Positions 35,085-43,637 are shown, counted from the first letter of the stretch. The stretch is 62,021 nt of DNA from Methanoculleus sp. MH98A (GCF_000691865.1 NZ_JMIO01000037.1:1-62021); one strand, 5' to 3'. The notes: generated from the sequence alone by a model not told the origin. Made by a program: numbers and translations.

Positions 35085-36716
35085 ATGGGATCCCCGGAGA
35101 GGCAGGTCACGAACAGGGATGTTGCCGAACGGCTCGCGTTCATGGCCCGCCTGCTCGGGATCGCAGGGGAGGATCGATACCGGATCGCCGCTTACGAACG
35201 GGCGGCACGGCAGATCGACCACCTCTCCTTCCCGGTCGCCGGGCTCGACGAGGAGGAACTCACCCGCATCCCGGGGGTAGGAGACCGGATTGCCGGACAG
35301 ATCAGAGAAATCGCCGCCACCGGAACGTTCGGGGAATTAGAAGACCTCGAGGCAGCCATACCCGGATCGGTCGTCGAGCTGCTCGGCGTTGCCGGGGTGG
35401 GGCCCAGGACGCTGCACGTCCTCTACAAGAGGCTCGGCATCCGGACCCTGGACGACCTGGAGCAGGCGGTGAAGGGGCACCGGCTCAGGGCGCTCTCCGG
35501 GTTCGGAGCAAAGACGGAGGAGGCGATCAAGAGAGGCATCGAGCAGTTCCGGCAGAGGTCGAACCGGATGACCCGCCCGCAGGCGGAAGCCGTGCTCGCG
35601 CACGTGGCGGCCGTCCTGCCGGACGGCCGGTATACGGTTGCGGGGAGTTACCGGCGGGGGTCGAGCACCGTGGGGAGGCTTGAGATCGTCGTTGCCGGGG
35701 ATGGAAGCGAAGCCGCAGACCGCATACCCACCGACGCCGGAGTGAACGTCCGGTTCGCCGGGGAAGACCGGTACGGCACGGCGCTCCTCTGCGCCACCGG
35801 CTCGGCCGGGTTCCTGGAAAGGCTTGGGCAGGTGGCGGCCGCGCGCGGCTACCGGCTCACGCCCGACGGCCTCACGGACTCTGCGGGCGGGCGGCTGCAT
35901 GAGTTCGCAAGCGAGGAGGAAGTCTTTTCGTTCCTCGATATGGAGACGATTCCGCCGGAACTGCGCGAGAACAGGGGCGAGATCGAACTCGCCCTCCGGC
36001 ACGCCCTCCCCGGTCTCGTCGATCTATCCGACATCAGGGGCGATCTCCATGCCCACACCACATGGAGCGATGGCCGCCAGTCGCTCGATGATGTGGCGGA
36101 GGCGGGGGATGCAAGGGGCTACGAGTACATCGTGATCACCGACCACTCTTCAAGGGTGCGGCCTGAGGCCCTTGCAAAGCAGCGGGCCGAGATCGAGCGT
36201 GTCAACCAGCGGCACGACTGCCGGCTCCTTGCCGGGAGCGAGGTGGACATCAAAAGCGACGGCACTCTCGGGTACGGGAACAGGATCCTCGCCGACCTCG
36301 ACCTGGTGATCGCCTCGGTCCACTCGGGGTTTTCCCAGGACCTGGACGTCATGACCCGGCGCATCCTCACCGCGATGGAGAACGAGCACGTCGATATCAT
36401 CGGCCATCCCACCGGCCGCCTGCTCGGCCGCAGACCGGCGTATGCCGTCGACCTGGAGCGCGTTATAGCGCACGCGGCGGATACGGGGACGGCCCTCGAG
36501 ATCAACGCATCGCCCCACAGGCTCGACCTTGAGGATATTTATATCTGGCATGCCAAGAAGGAAGGAGTGAAACTGGCTGCAGGAACGGATGCCCATAGAA
36601 TCGGCGAATTTGCAAACATGCGCTACGGAATTCTACTGGCGCGCCGGGGCTGGTGCGCTCCGGACGACGTCCTGAACACCCTCCCTCTATCCGCACTGCT
36701 GGAGTGGACGTCATGA
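35085..36716 (+). CDS. PolX-like protein with degenerate polymerase site and intact PHP domain
   Basis: A 543-residue paralogue of the PolX gene at 15722-17455, with helix-hairpin-helix regions (about 1-160; RIPGVGDRIAGQI, GVAGVGPRTL), a nucleotidyltransferase-like region and a PHP domain (from about 318). The Gly-Ser pair is kept (AGSYRRGSSTVG, 186-197), but the catalytic DVD is replaced by RLE (198-200) and the third Asp by Arg (about 223), so DNA synthesis is unlikely. PHP motifs look intact: GDLHAHTTWSDG, ITDHSS, ASVHSGF, IIGHPTGR and GTDAHR. ATG 35085 follows gggggag. The next gene overlaps its stop (ATGA). Confidence 0.9.
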   Translation: MGSPERQVTNRDVAERLAFMARLLGIAGEDRYRIAAYERAARQIDHLSFPVAGLDEEELTRIPGVGDRIAGQIREIAATGTFGELEDLEAAIPGSVVELLGVAGVGPRTLHVLYKRLGIRTLDDLEQAVKGHRLRALSGFGAKTEEAIKRGIEQFRQRSNRMTRPQAEAVLAHVAAVLPDGRYTVAGSYRRGSSTVGRLEIVVAGDGSEAADRIPTDAGVNVRFAGEDRYGTALLCATGSAGFLERLGQVAAARGYRLTPDGLTDSAGGRLHEFASEEEVFSFLDMETIPPELRENRGEIELALRHALPGLVDLSDIRGDLHAHTTWSDGRQSLDDVAEAGDARGYEYIVITDHSSRVRPEALAKQRAEIERVNQRHDCRLLAGSEVDIKSDGTLGYGNRILADLDLVIASVHSGFSQDLDVMTRRILTAMENEHVDIIGHPTGRLLGRRPAYAVDLERVIAHAADTGTALEINASPHRLDLEDIYIWHAKKEGVKLAAGTDAHRIGEFANMRYGILLARRGWCAPDDVLNTLPLSALLEWTS

Positions 36717-37303
36717 TCTACCGGTTCTACGAGAAGATCCTCCTCCGCGATCTCAGGATGCTTCCGGAGCACATCTGCTTCATGATCACCGAGCAGGATA
36801 TGCTCGATGCTCCCGGCAACCTCTACCTTGCCGCCCAGTGGTGCCGCGACCTCGGGATCGAAAGCGCCATGTTCCACATCAGCACCGGCGACCCCGCCCG
36901 GCTGGAGCGGTGCCTCCCGCGGATTCGCGAGGTATCCTCGATCGCGCGCCTGACCCTGCACTACCGCGACGAAAAGGAGGTCAGCGGCGAAGGCATGGAC
37001 GTGACGGTGGCGATAGGCAAAAGCGGCCGGGAGGAGATCGCCGGCTGCGTGCGAAGGATGGCCGAAGACGGTGTGGATCCGGCATCGGTCGACGAAGACC
37101 TGCTGGAATCGTACCTCACCTTCAACTACGAGCCCGATCTCGTCATCAAGACCGGCGGCGACCACCTGACCGACTTCCTCATCTGGCAATCGGTCTACTC
37201 CGAGCTCTTCTTCCTCGACGTCAACTGGGCGCTGCTCAGGAAAGTGGATTTCCTCCGGGCGCTCAGGGACTTCCAGTCGAGAGCCCGGCGGTTCGGACGG
37301 TAA
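36713..37303 (+). CDS. Degenerate cis-prenyltransferase subunit (NgBR/Nus1-like)
   Basis: The 196-residue protein aligns with undecaprenyl diphosphate synthases but lacks the catalytic N-terminal motif: where active enzymes have Asp-Gly-Asn-x-Arg it has MITEQDML (about 24-31). Its C-terminal half is well kept (IKTGGDHLTDFLIWQS, about 145-160; ELFFLDVNW) and it ends in RRFGR, containing the R-x-G signature (Arg193-Phe194-Gly195). This is the layout of the non-catalytic NgBR/Nus1 subunit. The catalytic partner candidate is the convergent gene at 37307-38086. It is coupled by ATGA to the degenerate PolX gene. Confidence 0.8.
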   Translation: MIYRFYEKILLRDLRMLPEHICFMITEQDMLDAPGNLYLAAQWCRDLGIESAMFHISTGDPARLERCLPRIREVSSIARLTLHYRDEKEVSGEGMDVTVAIGKSGREEIAGCVRRMAEDGVDPASVDEDLLESYLTFNYEPDLVIKTGGDHLTDFLIWQSVYSELFFLDVNWALLRKVDFLRALRDFQSRARRFGR

Positions 37304-37306
37304 CCC

Positions 37307-38086
37307 TCACGAACCCCGGGCCACGCGCTCTTTCAGGCGCATGCGCTGGTCGTAGACCCGCATCGCCCGCAACAGATCGATCTTCCTGAACGCCGGCCAG
37401 AAGGGGGCGCAGAAGTAGACGGCCGACTCGTGACCGTTCGCAAGCCAGGGAAGGAAGTTCGAGGTCCGGTAATCGTTGCCGGTACGGATGATCAGGTCGA
37501 CGGGGGGTATGGGCGCCCCCCGGTTGAGGTGGGCCTCAACGGCCTCCGGGTCGATGGCCGCCGGGTCGATGACACCCTGCCTGACCTCGCCGAGGATCGA
37601 CCGGGCGGCGTGCACGATCTCGTTTCGGCCGCCGTAGGCGAGCGCGATGTTGATGAAGTAATCGCTGTAGTCCCGGGTCGCCTCCTCCGCCGCATCGATG
37701 GTCGCGAGGAGGTCGGCAGGGAGGAGGGATCGATCGCCGATCATCTGCACCCGGATGTGGTTTCTATGCACCCGCTCGTCTTTGAGGATCGCGGCGAACT
37801 TCTCCCGGAAGAGGCGAAAGAGCGACTCAAGCTCGGCGCTGTCCCTGCGGAAATTCTCGGTGGAGAAGGTGTAGAGCGTGACGTGCTGCACGCCGAGCTC
37901 GCACGCCCAATCGAGAACCTGCTCCGTCGCGTCCGCCCCGAGCCGGTGGCCGACCGCCGTATCGAGCCCCTGCTCCCGGGCATACCGGCGGTTTCCATCC
38001 TGGATCACCGCAACGTGCCGGGGAACGTGTTTCACCTGCCACTTCAGGTAACGCTCGTAGAGAGGCTCAATCCCCGATCGCAGCAT
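37307..38086 (-). CDS. uppS: cis-Prenyltransferase (undecaprenyl/polyprenyl diphosphate synthase family)
   Basis: Extends allylic diphosphates with isopentenyl diphosphate in cis, to make polyprenol/dolichol glycosyl carriers. In 259 residues: HVAVIQDGNRRYAREQG (24-40) with catalytic Asp30, TLYTFSTENFRR, ALAYGGRNEIVHAAR, and IIRTGNDYRTSNFLPW. Its C-terminus (RVYDQRMRLKERVARGS) lacks the usual R-x-G signature seen at the end of the neighbouring 36713-37303 product, a split typical of the catalytic subunit of heteromeric enzymes. The start at 38086 overlaps the stop of the radical SAM gene (ATGA). Confidence 0.92.
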   Translation of the reverse strand: MLRSGIEPLYERYLKWQVKHVPRHVAVIQDGNRRYAREQGLDTAVGHRLGADATEQVLDWACELGVQHVTLYTFSTENFRRDSAELESLFRLFREKFAAILKDERVHRNHIRVQMIGDRSLLPADLLATIDAAEEATRDYSDYFINIALAYGGRNEIVHAARSILGEVRQGVIDPAAIDPEAVEAHLNRGAPIPPVDLIIRTGNDYRTSNFLPWLANGHESAVYFCAPFWPAFRKIDLLRAMRVYDQRMRLKERVARGS

Positions 38087-39096
38087 CAGAGCGGTGTCAC
38101 CTCGACCACCATGCCGCCGTTCGGGTAACGCTCGACAACGTACTTCCTGCCCGGCAGCCCGGCACCGTGCTCGGCAAGCACCCACCACGCCATCTCGATC
38201 CGCCCCTCACAGACTGCATACTCATCTTCATCAAAACCCTCCAGGAATCCGTCGACGGCACCCTCCGGCTCGAGGACCCCGTATACGACGGTTCCGTCAT
38301 CCGTCACCTCCTCGAACGGACGCGCAGTATTGGCAGCGATCCGCTTTAACCGTTCCCGTAACTGGACCGAGTCCTTGAAGACCGATGAGCAGAAGTGGAC
38401 TTTCGGGTCGCCGACGAGTTTCTCCGCCCACTGGCGGGCACCCTTCACCGCATTGTGCAGCCCGTCATCGAGCTCGAACCCACGTTCGCGCATGGCAGCG
38501 GCGCAGGTCTCGCCCCACTCCAGCTCGTTGATGTTGAGGAAGTCGAGGAGCGGGAGGGCGGCGGCAAGGTCCTCGATTCCCGGGAGCGACGGCACCTCGA
38601 TGCCGATCAGAAACCCCATCCGCCGGGCGAGGACGGCTGATCCGGCGAAGTCGGTCTCGAGGATCTGCGGCCAGACCTCATGAGGCGGGTGCAGCCGGAG
38701 CTCGTCAACCAGCCCCTGCAGGCGCCGGAGCATGGTTTCGTCCGGCGCAAGGCCGGTGTAGAGGTGGATCTGGTGATCCGGGCCGAAGTGCTCCTTGAGA
38801 GCCCGGCAGTAGTCCACCACCCGCTCGATCTCGAGCAGCGGTTCGCCGCCGGTGACGCCGGTCCCGAGAGCGCTCATGCTCTCCGCAACCTCGATGGCTT
38901 CGGAAGGCGACGAAACCTGCCGTTCGTTTGCAAACACCACGTCCCGACCTTTTCGCTCACGCGAGAGCGGGCAGTACCAGCAGGTGCGGCGACACCGACC
39001 GGTCACGAAAAGGACCATCTTTGCTCCCTGGTGGCAGAGGACGCATCCCGGAGAGAGGAACGGCCCGCCGGGGGATACTCCCGACTCTTGCGACAT
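38086..39096 (-). CDS. Radical SAM protein of unknown function
   Basis: The 336-residue protein has the iron-sulfur motif CRRTCWYCPLS (about 35-45; Cys-x3-Cys-x2-Cys) and a further Cys pair near the N-terminus (GCVLCHQG). GTGVTGGEPLLE is the radical SAM GGE motif that contacts SAM. It resembles pyruvate-formate-lyase-activating-like archaeal proteins; the substrate is unknown. It is coupled to uppS through a 4-bp overlap, so a link with lipid-carrier or translation-related chemistry is possible. The ATG at 39096 is chosen as the first Met. Confidence 0.85.
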   Translation of the reverse strand: MSQESGVSPGGPFLSPGCVLCHQGAKMVLFVTGRCRRTCWYCPLSRERKGRDVVFANERQVSSPSEAIEVAESMSALGTGVTGGEPLLEIERVVDYCRALKEHFGPDHQIHLYTGLAPDETMLRRLQGLVDELRLHPPHEVWPQILETDFAGSAVLARRMGFLIGIEVPSLPGIEDLAAALPLLDFLNINELEWGETCAAAMRERGFELDDGLHNAVKGARQWAEKLVGDPKVHFCSSVFKDSVQLRERLKRIAANTARPFEEVTDDGTVVYGVLEPEGAVDGFLEGFDEDEYAVCEGRIEMAWWVLAEHGAGLPGRKYVVERYPNGGMVVEVTPL

Positions 39097-39260
39097 AGTT
39101 GTAGTATTTATGGGATGGCGGAAGTGAAAAGGTTTGATGGTGACGCCGGGGACGGGAAGAGGTGCAGATAGCAGCAGGAGAGATTGCAGGATCCGCCGTA
39201 AAGAGAAGGGATGCCGGGCAGGCGGTAGCGGGGAAGGACAGGGTCGCCCCAGAACTCTAC

Positions 39261-40421
39261 CTACGCCAGATCCTGTGGCTCCCTCACCCTTCCTTCATCC
39301 ACCAGTTCCGTGTAGTCGTCGAACCAGTAGGCCTCCGGGTTGCTCTTATAGACCATGAACCGCCCGAGATCCTCCGGGTTTGCCGCCTGGTTGTACTTGA
39401 AGTAGGTGTACCTGTCCGTCTTCCCGAGAACCTCGATCTTCCCCGTCGCATGGGATATCACGAACCGGGCCCGCTTCGCAAGCCCCGAGCAGATCGTGCG
39501 GGCCTGCTCGAATATCCGGTAGGACTCCTCCACCGGCACCGCGAACGTCTTGTTGCCGATTGCCGGGCGGCACTGGAAGACGTAGTAAGGGTTCGCGCCG
39601 ATGAACGAGAGTTTATCGAAGAGCGCGGCAAGCACCTCCGGGTCGTCGTTGATGCCGCGGATCAGGGGCGTCTGATTCATGACGACCGCTCCGGCCTCCT
39701 GCAGGAGAGCGACCGCCCGGCATGCGGCATCGGTCAGTTCCCTCGGGTGGTTGAACTGTGCCATGATATAGATACGCTTCTCGTCCATACTGTAGTCCCG
39801 GATCATGTCGAGCAGCGCCGGATCGTTGATGATCCGGAACGGATTGTATGCAGGCATCTTCGTCCCGATCCGGATGATCCCGACATGATCGATCTCGCGG
39901 ACCTGCCGGACGATATCGAGCAGCCGGTCGGTCTCGAGGATCAGGGGATCGCCCCCGGTGAGCAGGACGTTCGTAATCTCCGGATGATCCCGGATGTAGG
40001 CAAGCCCCGCGGAGATGTCCTTATTCACCTCGCGCGCCTCCTCGATGAAGAGGCGCTTGCGGAAACAGTAGCGACAGAGACCGCCGCAGAGGTCGCTGAC
40101 CAGCATGAGAGCGGTTTCACGGTATTTATGCTGCAGCCCCGGAGCCCGGGTATACCGGTGCTCCGACGACGGGTCGAGATGCCCCCAGGGCTCAAGCTCC
40201 TCGACGGTCGGCACGATCAGCCGACGAATAGGGTCGGCCGGATCGTCCCAGTCGATCAGCGAGAGGTAGTAGTCGTTCGCACGGAACGCAAAGAGGTCGG
40301 TCACCTCCGCGAGGCGGGTGCGCTCTTCCGGATCGATACCGGGTACCGAATCGAGCGATGAGACATAGATCGGTTTTTTGGTGCTCCCGATCGTGTTTCG
40401 GATATCGTATGTCGTGTTCAT
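39261..40421 (-). CDS. KamA-family radical SAM aminomutase
   Basis: The 386-residue protein belongs to the lysine 2,3-aminomutase family, which moves an amino group using SAM, a 4Fe-4S cluster and PLP. The cluster motif is CGGLCRYCFRKRLF (Cys-x3-Cys-x2-Cys), and LLTGGDPLI is the SAM-contact motif. SHATGKIEVLG near the end could hold the PLP lysine. In methanogens AblA of this family makes beta-lysine for the osmolyte N-epsilon-acetyl-beta-lysine, but the acetyltransferase ablB is not adjacent, so the substrate is open. The start at 40421 follows ggaggt; the longer frame to 40529 is not supported. Confidence 0.85.
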   Translation of the reverse strand: MNTTYDIRNTIGSTKKPIYVSSLDSVPGIDPEERTRLAEVTDLFAFRANDYYLSLIDWDDPADPIRRLIVPTVEELEPWGHLDPSSEHRYTRAPGLQHKYRETALMLVSDLCGGLCRYCFRKRLFIEEAREVNKDISAGLAYIRDHPEITNVLLTGGDPLILETDRLLDIVRQVREIDHVGIIRIGTKMPAYNPFRIINDPALLDMIRDYSMDEKRIYIMAQFNHPRELTDAACRAVALLQEAGAVVMNQTPLIRGINDDPEVLAALFDKLSFIGANPYYVFQCRPAIGNKTFAVPVEESYRIFEQARTICSGLAKRARFVISHATGKIEVLGKTDRYTYFKYNQAANPEDLGRFMVYKSNPEAYWFDDYTELVDEGRVREPQDLA

Positions 40422-40620
40422 GGAGTACCTCCCAGGCGACACTCTCCAGTGCAGGATACAATCCGTTACCAGTCGGGGACAGGTGCATGAGAGATCGATA
40501 ATGAAATCCGATCTGCGCAAAGGGTTCATGAGAGTTTCATGTTCTCATGCAGGAAACCGTCGCTCCGACATGCGTCATTGAGTGTCGGATTACGTGTTGT
40601 ACCTCAAAAGGGTCCTAAGG

Positions 40621-40630
40621 ATATTTATAT
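40621..40630 (-). promoter_or_regulatory. TATA-like box far upstream of the KamA-family gene
   Basis: On the minus strand gatataaatatcc lies about 200 bases before the ATG at 40421, which would give a leader of about 170-180 bases. A hairpin (gggcgcaatgctgc-aaaa-gcagcgccc, 40641-40667) lies between it and the 3' end of oapC and may end the upstream transcript. Confidence 0.4.
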
Positions 40631-40697
40631 CTTCGGTTGGGGGCGCAATGCTGCAAAAGCAGCGCCCGCCCCTCAATTTAAAGCAGTGGATATCGAA

Positions 40698-41075
40698 TCA
40701 CTTTTTTTTCTTGGCCATGGAGAGGATATCCACAACGTATTTTCCTTCGTTTTCCAGTCCGACAACGACCTCGTCCGATCGGGCCAGCTTCTCGATATTC
40801 AGTTCGTACGACCCGGGACCAAGGATGCGGATGCTCTCAATCCTTTCAAAGACCTCGATCTCCTCTTTTTTTCGACGATCCGGCTTGACCTCAAGCACGT
40901 CCTCGCCTGTATCCCGGACAATTTCGTCGATGGTCTTCTCCTTCAGCACGTCGTCGTGCCGTTCGGCCTCACGGATGTAGAGAAACTTCTTCCCGCCGCA
41001 GCTCGGACATCCCTTCAGTATCTTCGTCGAACCGTCCTCGAACTCTCTGCCGCATTGCGTGCACTTGTGAGGCAT
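40698..41075 (-). CDS. OapC-like zinc-ribbon protein (DUF2072)
   Basis: The 125-residue protein begins with a zinc ribbon (CTQCGREF... CPSCGGKKF, Cys pairs at about 5-8 and 23-26). A helical, highly charged segment (about 45-75) and a C-terminal beta part (GPGSYELNIEKLARSDEVVV) follow, with a terminal lysine run. It matches the archaeal DUF2072 family named OapC. It follows the OapB-like and ArvA-like genes after a 20-base gap, so all three form one operon. Confidence 0.82.
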   Translation of the reverse strand: MPHKCTQCGREFEDGSTKILKGCPSCGGKKFLYIREAERHDDVLKEKTIDEIVRDTGEDVLEVKPDRRKKEEIEVFERIESIRILGPGSYELNIEKLARSDEVVVGLENEGKYVVDILSMAKKKK

Positions 41076-41095
41076 GTATCACCTCTGATATCCGT

Positions 41096-41473
41096 TCATC
41101 TCGAAGAGGAGACCCATGCGCTGATGAGATCCTTCTCCTTCTTGAGCGTCCTGAGCTGGTTGGCGGGCCCGATCACGGTCAGCCGGGTCTCGGAACGCTT
41201 CCCCCCGAGAAGTTTCGCCAGGAACCCGTTCTGGGCATCCCTGATGGGATAGGTCTCCATCTCGATCCCGGAGAATCCGTCCGGGGCGATCTCCCGCATC
41301 GTGATCTCGATGAGCTTGCTCTGCTCTTCCGGCGCGAGACCTTTCTCCAGGATAACGATGTTCCCTTCCATGACGTCATCGAGAATCAGGCGGATCTTCT
41401 CCATCGCTGTGAGACGATCGAGACGTTCCGCAGAAATCAGGTCTATCTGTACACCCTGTATCATCTCAATCAC
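41096..41473 (-). CDS. OapB-like protein (DUF2073)
   Basis: The 125-residue protein matches archaeal DUF2073 (named OapB, operon-associated protein): QIDLISAERLDRLTAMEKIR (about 9-28), VILEKGLAPEEQSKLIEITM and the basic C-terminal LLGGKRSETRLTVIGPANQL. No enzyme motif is evident. Its start overlaps the stop of the GTPase gene by 4 bp (41470-41473), which argues that the two proteins act together. The conserved neighbourhood is the main functional clue. Confidence 0.82.
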   Translation of the reverse strand: MIEMIQGVQIDLISAERLDRLTAMEKIRLILDDVMEGNIVILEKGLAPEEQSKLIEITMREIAPDGFSGIEMETYPIRDAQNGFLAKLLGGKRSETRLTVIGPANQLRTLKKEKDLISAWVSSSR

Positions 41474-42111
41474 CCGAAATATGCCGTCATCTGCTCGTAC
41501 AGCTCATCCACGTTGTTCCCTTCGAGACCCGATATGGAGATCACGGGGTGCTGGGGAAACGCGCTCTTGATCCGCGCGGGAGACGCGTCGGGGAGATCGT
41601 TTTTGTTTGCGACGATCAGAACCGGAAGCTTCCGGCTTTCGATGATCCCGACAAGCATGATGTTCACCTGCTGGAACGGGTCCAGCGTGGAGTCGAGCAT
41701 GTAGATGACGCCGTCGATATCCTCGCGGAGCCAGTGCATCGCCTCGGCAACACCCTCGGTCGCCTCCCGCGCCCGCTTGACCGCTTCTTCCTTCTCGATG
41801 CCGTACTCGACGAACTCGTTGTAGTCGATCTTGGTCGTTACGCCCGGCGTATCGACGATGTCGATGGTGATCGAGCTGCCGTTCTGGCCTGTGATGGTGA
41901 TGTCTTCTTTGCGCCGGACGCGCCGGGTTTCGTGAGGCACCTCGCTGACCGGGCCGACCGCATCACCGACCCAATCCCGCACGATCCGGTTCGCAAGCGT
42001 CGTCTTGCCGGCATTGGGAGGGCCGTAGATCCCGATGCGGCAGGTCCGCTTCTTAAAGAGCGTCTTCAATAGCCCCGAGATCTTTTTTTTCGTACGAACT
42101 AAGAACGTCAT
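41470..42111 (-). CDS. ArvA-like small GTPase (Era/Ras-like)
   Basis: The 213-residue GTPase has all G motifs: G1 GPPNAGKT (about 30-37), G3 DTPG (about 88-91) and G4 NKND (about 170-173), preceded by a basic, possibly membrane-binding N-terminus (RTKKKISGLLKTLFKKR). Its linkage to DUF2073 and DUF2072 genes matches the operon described for ArvA, which I recall as a small GTPase required for extracellular vesicle formation in Haloferax. By orthology it may drive membrane remodelling here; that is inference. A gtgag/ctcac inverted repeat lies in the promoter gap at 42149-42166. Confidence 0.85.
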   Translation of the reverse strand: MTFLVRTKKKISGLLKTLFKKRTCRIGIYGPPNAGKTTLANRIVRDWVGDAVGPVSEVPHETRRVRRKEDITITGQNGSSITIDIVDTPGVTTKIDYNEFVEYGIEKEEAVKRAREATEGVAEAMHWLREDIDGVIYMLDSTLDPFQQVNIMLVGIIESRKLPVLIVANKNDLPDASPARIKSAFPQHPVISISGLEGNNVDELYEQMTAYFG

Positions 42112-42245
42112 TAAGCTCCCTCAGGTAGGCCGATTTGCCTATACGTAAGTGAGTTGTGGCACTCACAAATAAATATAATTATATGTTCCGTCCGGCGCAT
42201 TCTCTCCATTTTGCAGACAAACAACATTCCCGGAGTGAGAGAATT

Positions 42246-42254
42246 CTTTTATAC
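42246..42254 (+). promoter_or_regulatory. TATA-like box for the CBS-protein operon
   Basis: cttttatac lies about 70-75 bases before the ATG at 42322. Transcription starting near 42278 would leave a leader of about 45 bases with the ribosome site aggag. No other strong promoter is visible before 46249, which supports one transcript for the five genes. Confidence 0.45.
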
Positions 42255-42321
42255 TGTTGAAACCTAGATAGACTTGCACCAGGAGAATTGGCTCAAATTG
42301 CGGCCAGATTAGGAGAATCCC

Positions 42322-42885
42322 ATGATGAAAAATAGCGATGCCATCCGCTTCGAGACACGCATACCAGTCAGGGAGGTCATGCAGAGTCATCCAACAACTA
42401 TCGATGTTGGTGAGACCGTCGCCCGGGCGGCGCAGATCATGTGCCGCGATGAGGTCGGGAGTTGCATCGTGCTGCAGAACAACCTGCCCACCGGGATCGT
42501 CACGGAGGAGGATATCAACTGCAAAGTCGTGGCTAAAAATTTAAAGCCGGGTGATATTCACGTCAGCGAGATCATGAGCACGCCCCTCATCACGATCGAT
42601 GCCGACAAGCTGGTCGGGGACGCCGCAGCAATGATGGTGAAGCACCGTGTCCGCAGGCTCCCCGTCGTTGAGGACCAGATGGTCATCGGGATCGTGACTG
42701 TTCGGGACATCCTCACCGTCGCGGCCGAAGTGAACGAGCTGCTGGCGGATCTCATAGAAATCAACCGCGAAGAGGAGTACGCCATGGGGGTCTGCGACCG
42801 GTGCGGGAACATCTCCGACGACTTATCAAGGGTCGACAACCTTATGCTCTGCCCCGCCTGTCGGGAGGAGGAGCAGTTGCTATGA
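42322..42885 (+). CDS. CBS-pair protein with C-terminal zinc ribbon
   Basis: The 187-residue protein has two CBS domains (about 12-65 and 72-125; VREVMQSHPTTIDVGETVAR, VSEIMSTPLITIDADKLVGD), a short helix and a zinc-ribbon-like end with two CxxC pairs (CDRCGNI and CPACREEE, about 155-185). CBS pairs bind adenine nucleotides and control partner proteins. It is the first gene of a five-gene operon of CBS proteins; the metal-binding tail suggests binding to a nucleic acid or protein partner. Its stop overlaps the next start. Confidence 0.88.
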   Translation: MMKNSDAIRFETRIPVREVMQSHPTTIDVGETVARAAQIMCRDEVGSCIVLQNNLPTGIVTEEDINCKVVAKNLKPGDIHVSEIMSTPLITIDADKLVGDAAAMMVKHRVRRLPVVEDQMVIGIVTVRDILTVAAEVNELLADLIEINREEEYAMGVCDRCGNISDDLSRVDNLMLCPACREEEQLL

Positions 42886-43637
42886 AGGTTGCCTCTAACC
42901 TGATGGTAGAGATTCCCACCCTGCATTACGACGATTACGTCACAAAAGCAAGGAGCATCCTCCGGGACGACGTCTTTCGCGAACTCTACATTGTGGACGA
43001 AAAGAACCGTCTGAGAGGGTATCTCGATATCTCCGATGTCCTGCGAATCATGGACACCAAGTCGAACGTCACGATCAATGGGTTTGTTCGGGAGGCAGCC
43101 CGGGTTTCCCGGAATACCCCTCTTACAGAGGCAGGCATCGCTATAATGAATGCCCGTACAAACAGCGCTGCGGTAGTCGACGAAGACGGCGTGTACCAGG
43201 GAGGGGTGCTCTTCTCCGAACTCTTCCCCGTCCTGATCTCCCGTCGCACCATCCCCGGCAGGGTCGGGGACGCCATGTCGCGAGAGCCCGTCACCTGCAC
43301 ACCGGACGAACCCGTACACCGCGTCTACAGCCTGATTGTCGCGAGCGGATTCACCGCGTTTCCGGTGGTGCAGAAGAAAGAGACTATCGGCATAGTCTCC
43401 CGCCGGGATCTCCTGCGCGCCGGGAATCTCCGCACATCGGTGAAGAACCAGGCAGACACCACCGTCGAGCGGGTGATGACGACACCCGTCATCTCGGTGA
43501 CGCCGGACGACACCATAGCAGCGGCGAGCCGGCTGATGGTCGAACACGACGTCAGCATGCTCCCGGTCATCGACGAGAAAAAGCACCTCGTCGGCGTTAT
43601 CGACCGTCATGACGTCCTCAGTGGCCGCTTGCCCTGA
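42882..43637 (+). CDS. Four-CBS-domain protein
   Basis: The 251-residue protein consists of four CBS domains (about 1-58, 65-120, 125-185 and 192-250). The last two are the best conserved (VGDAMSREPVTCTPDEPVHR, VERVMTTPVISVTPDDTIAA, ending LPVIDEKKHLVGVIDRHDVL). There is no catalytic or membrane domain. Four CBS domains make two Bateman modules, which would form a nucleotide-sensing disc. The ATG at 42882 overlaps the previous stop. Confidence 0.88.
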   Translation: MKVASNLMVEIPTLHYDDYVTKARSILRDDVFRELYIVDEKNRLRGYLDISDVLRIMDTKSNVTINGFVREAARVSRNTPLTEAGIAIMNARTNSAAVVDEDGVYQGGVLFSELFPVLISRRTIPGRVGDAMSREPVTCTPDEPVHRVYSLIVASGFTAFPVVQKKETIGIVSRRDLLRAGNLRTSVKNQADTTVERVMTTPVISVTPDDTIAAASRLMVEHDVSMLPVIDEKKHLVGVIDRHDVLSGRLP

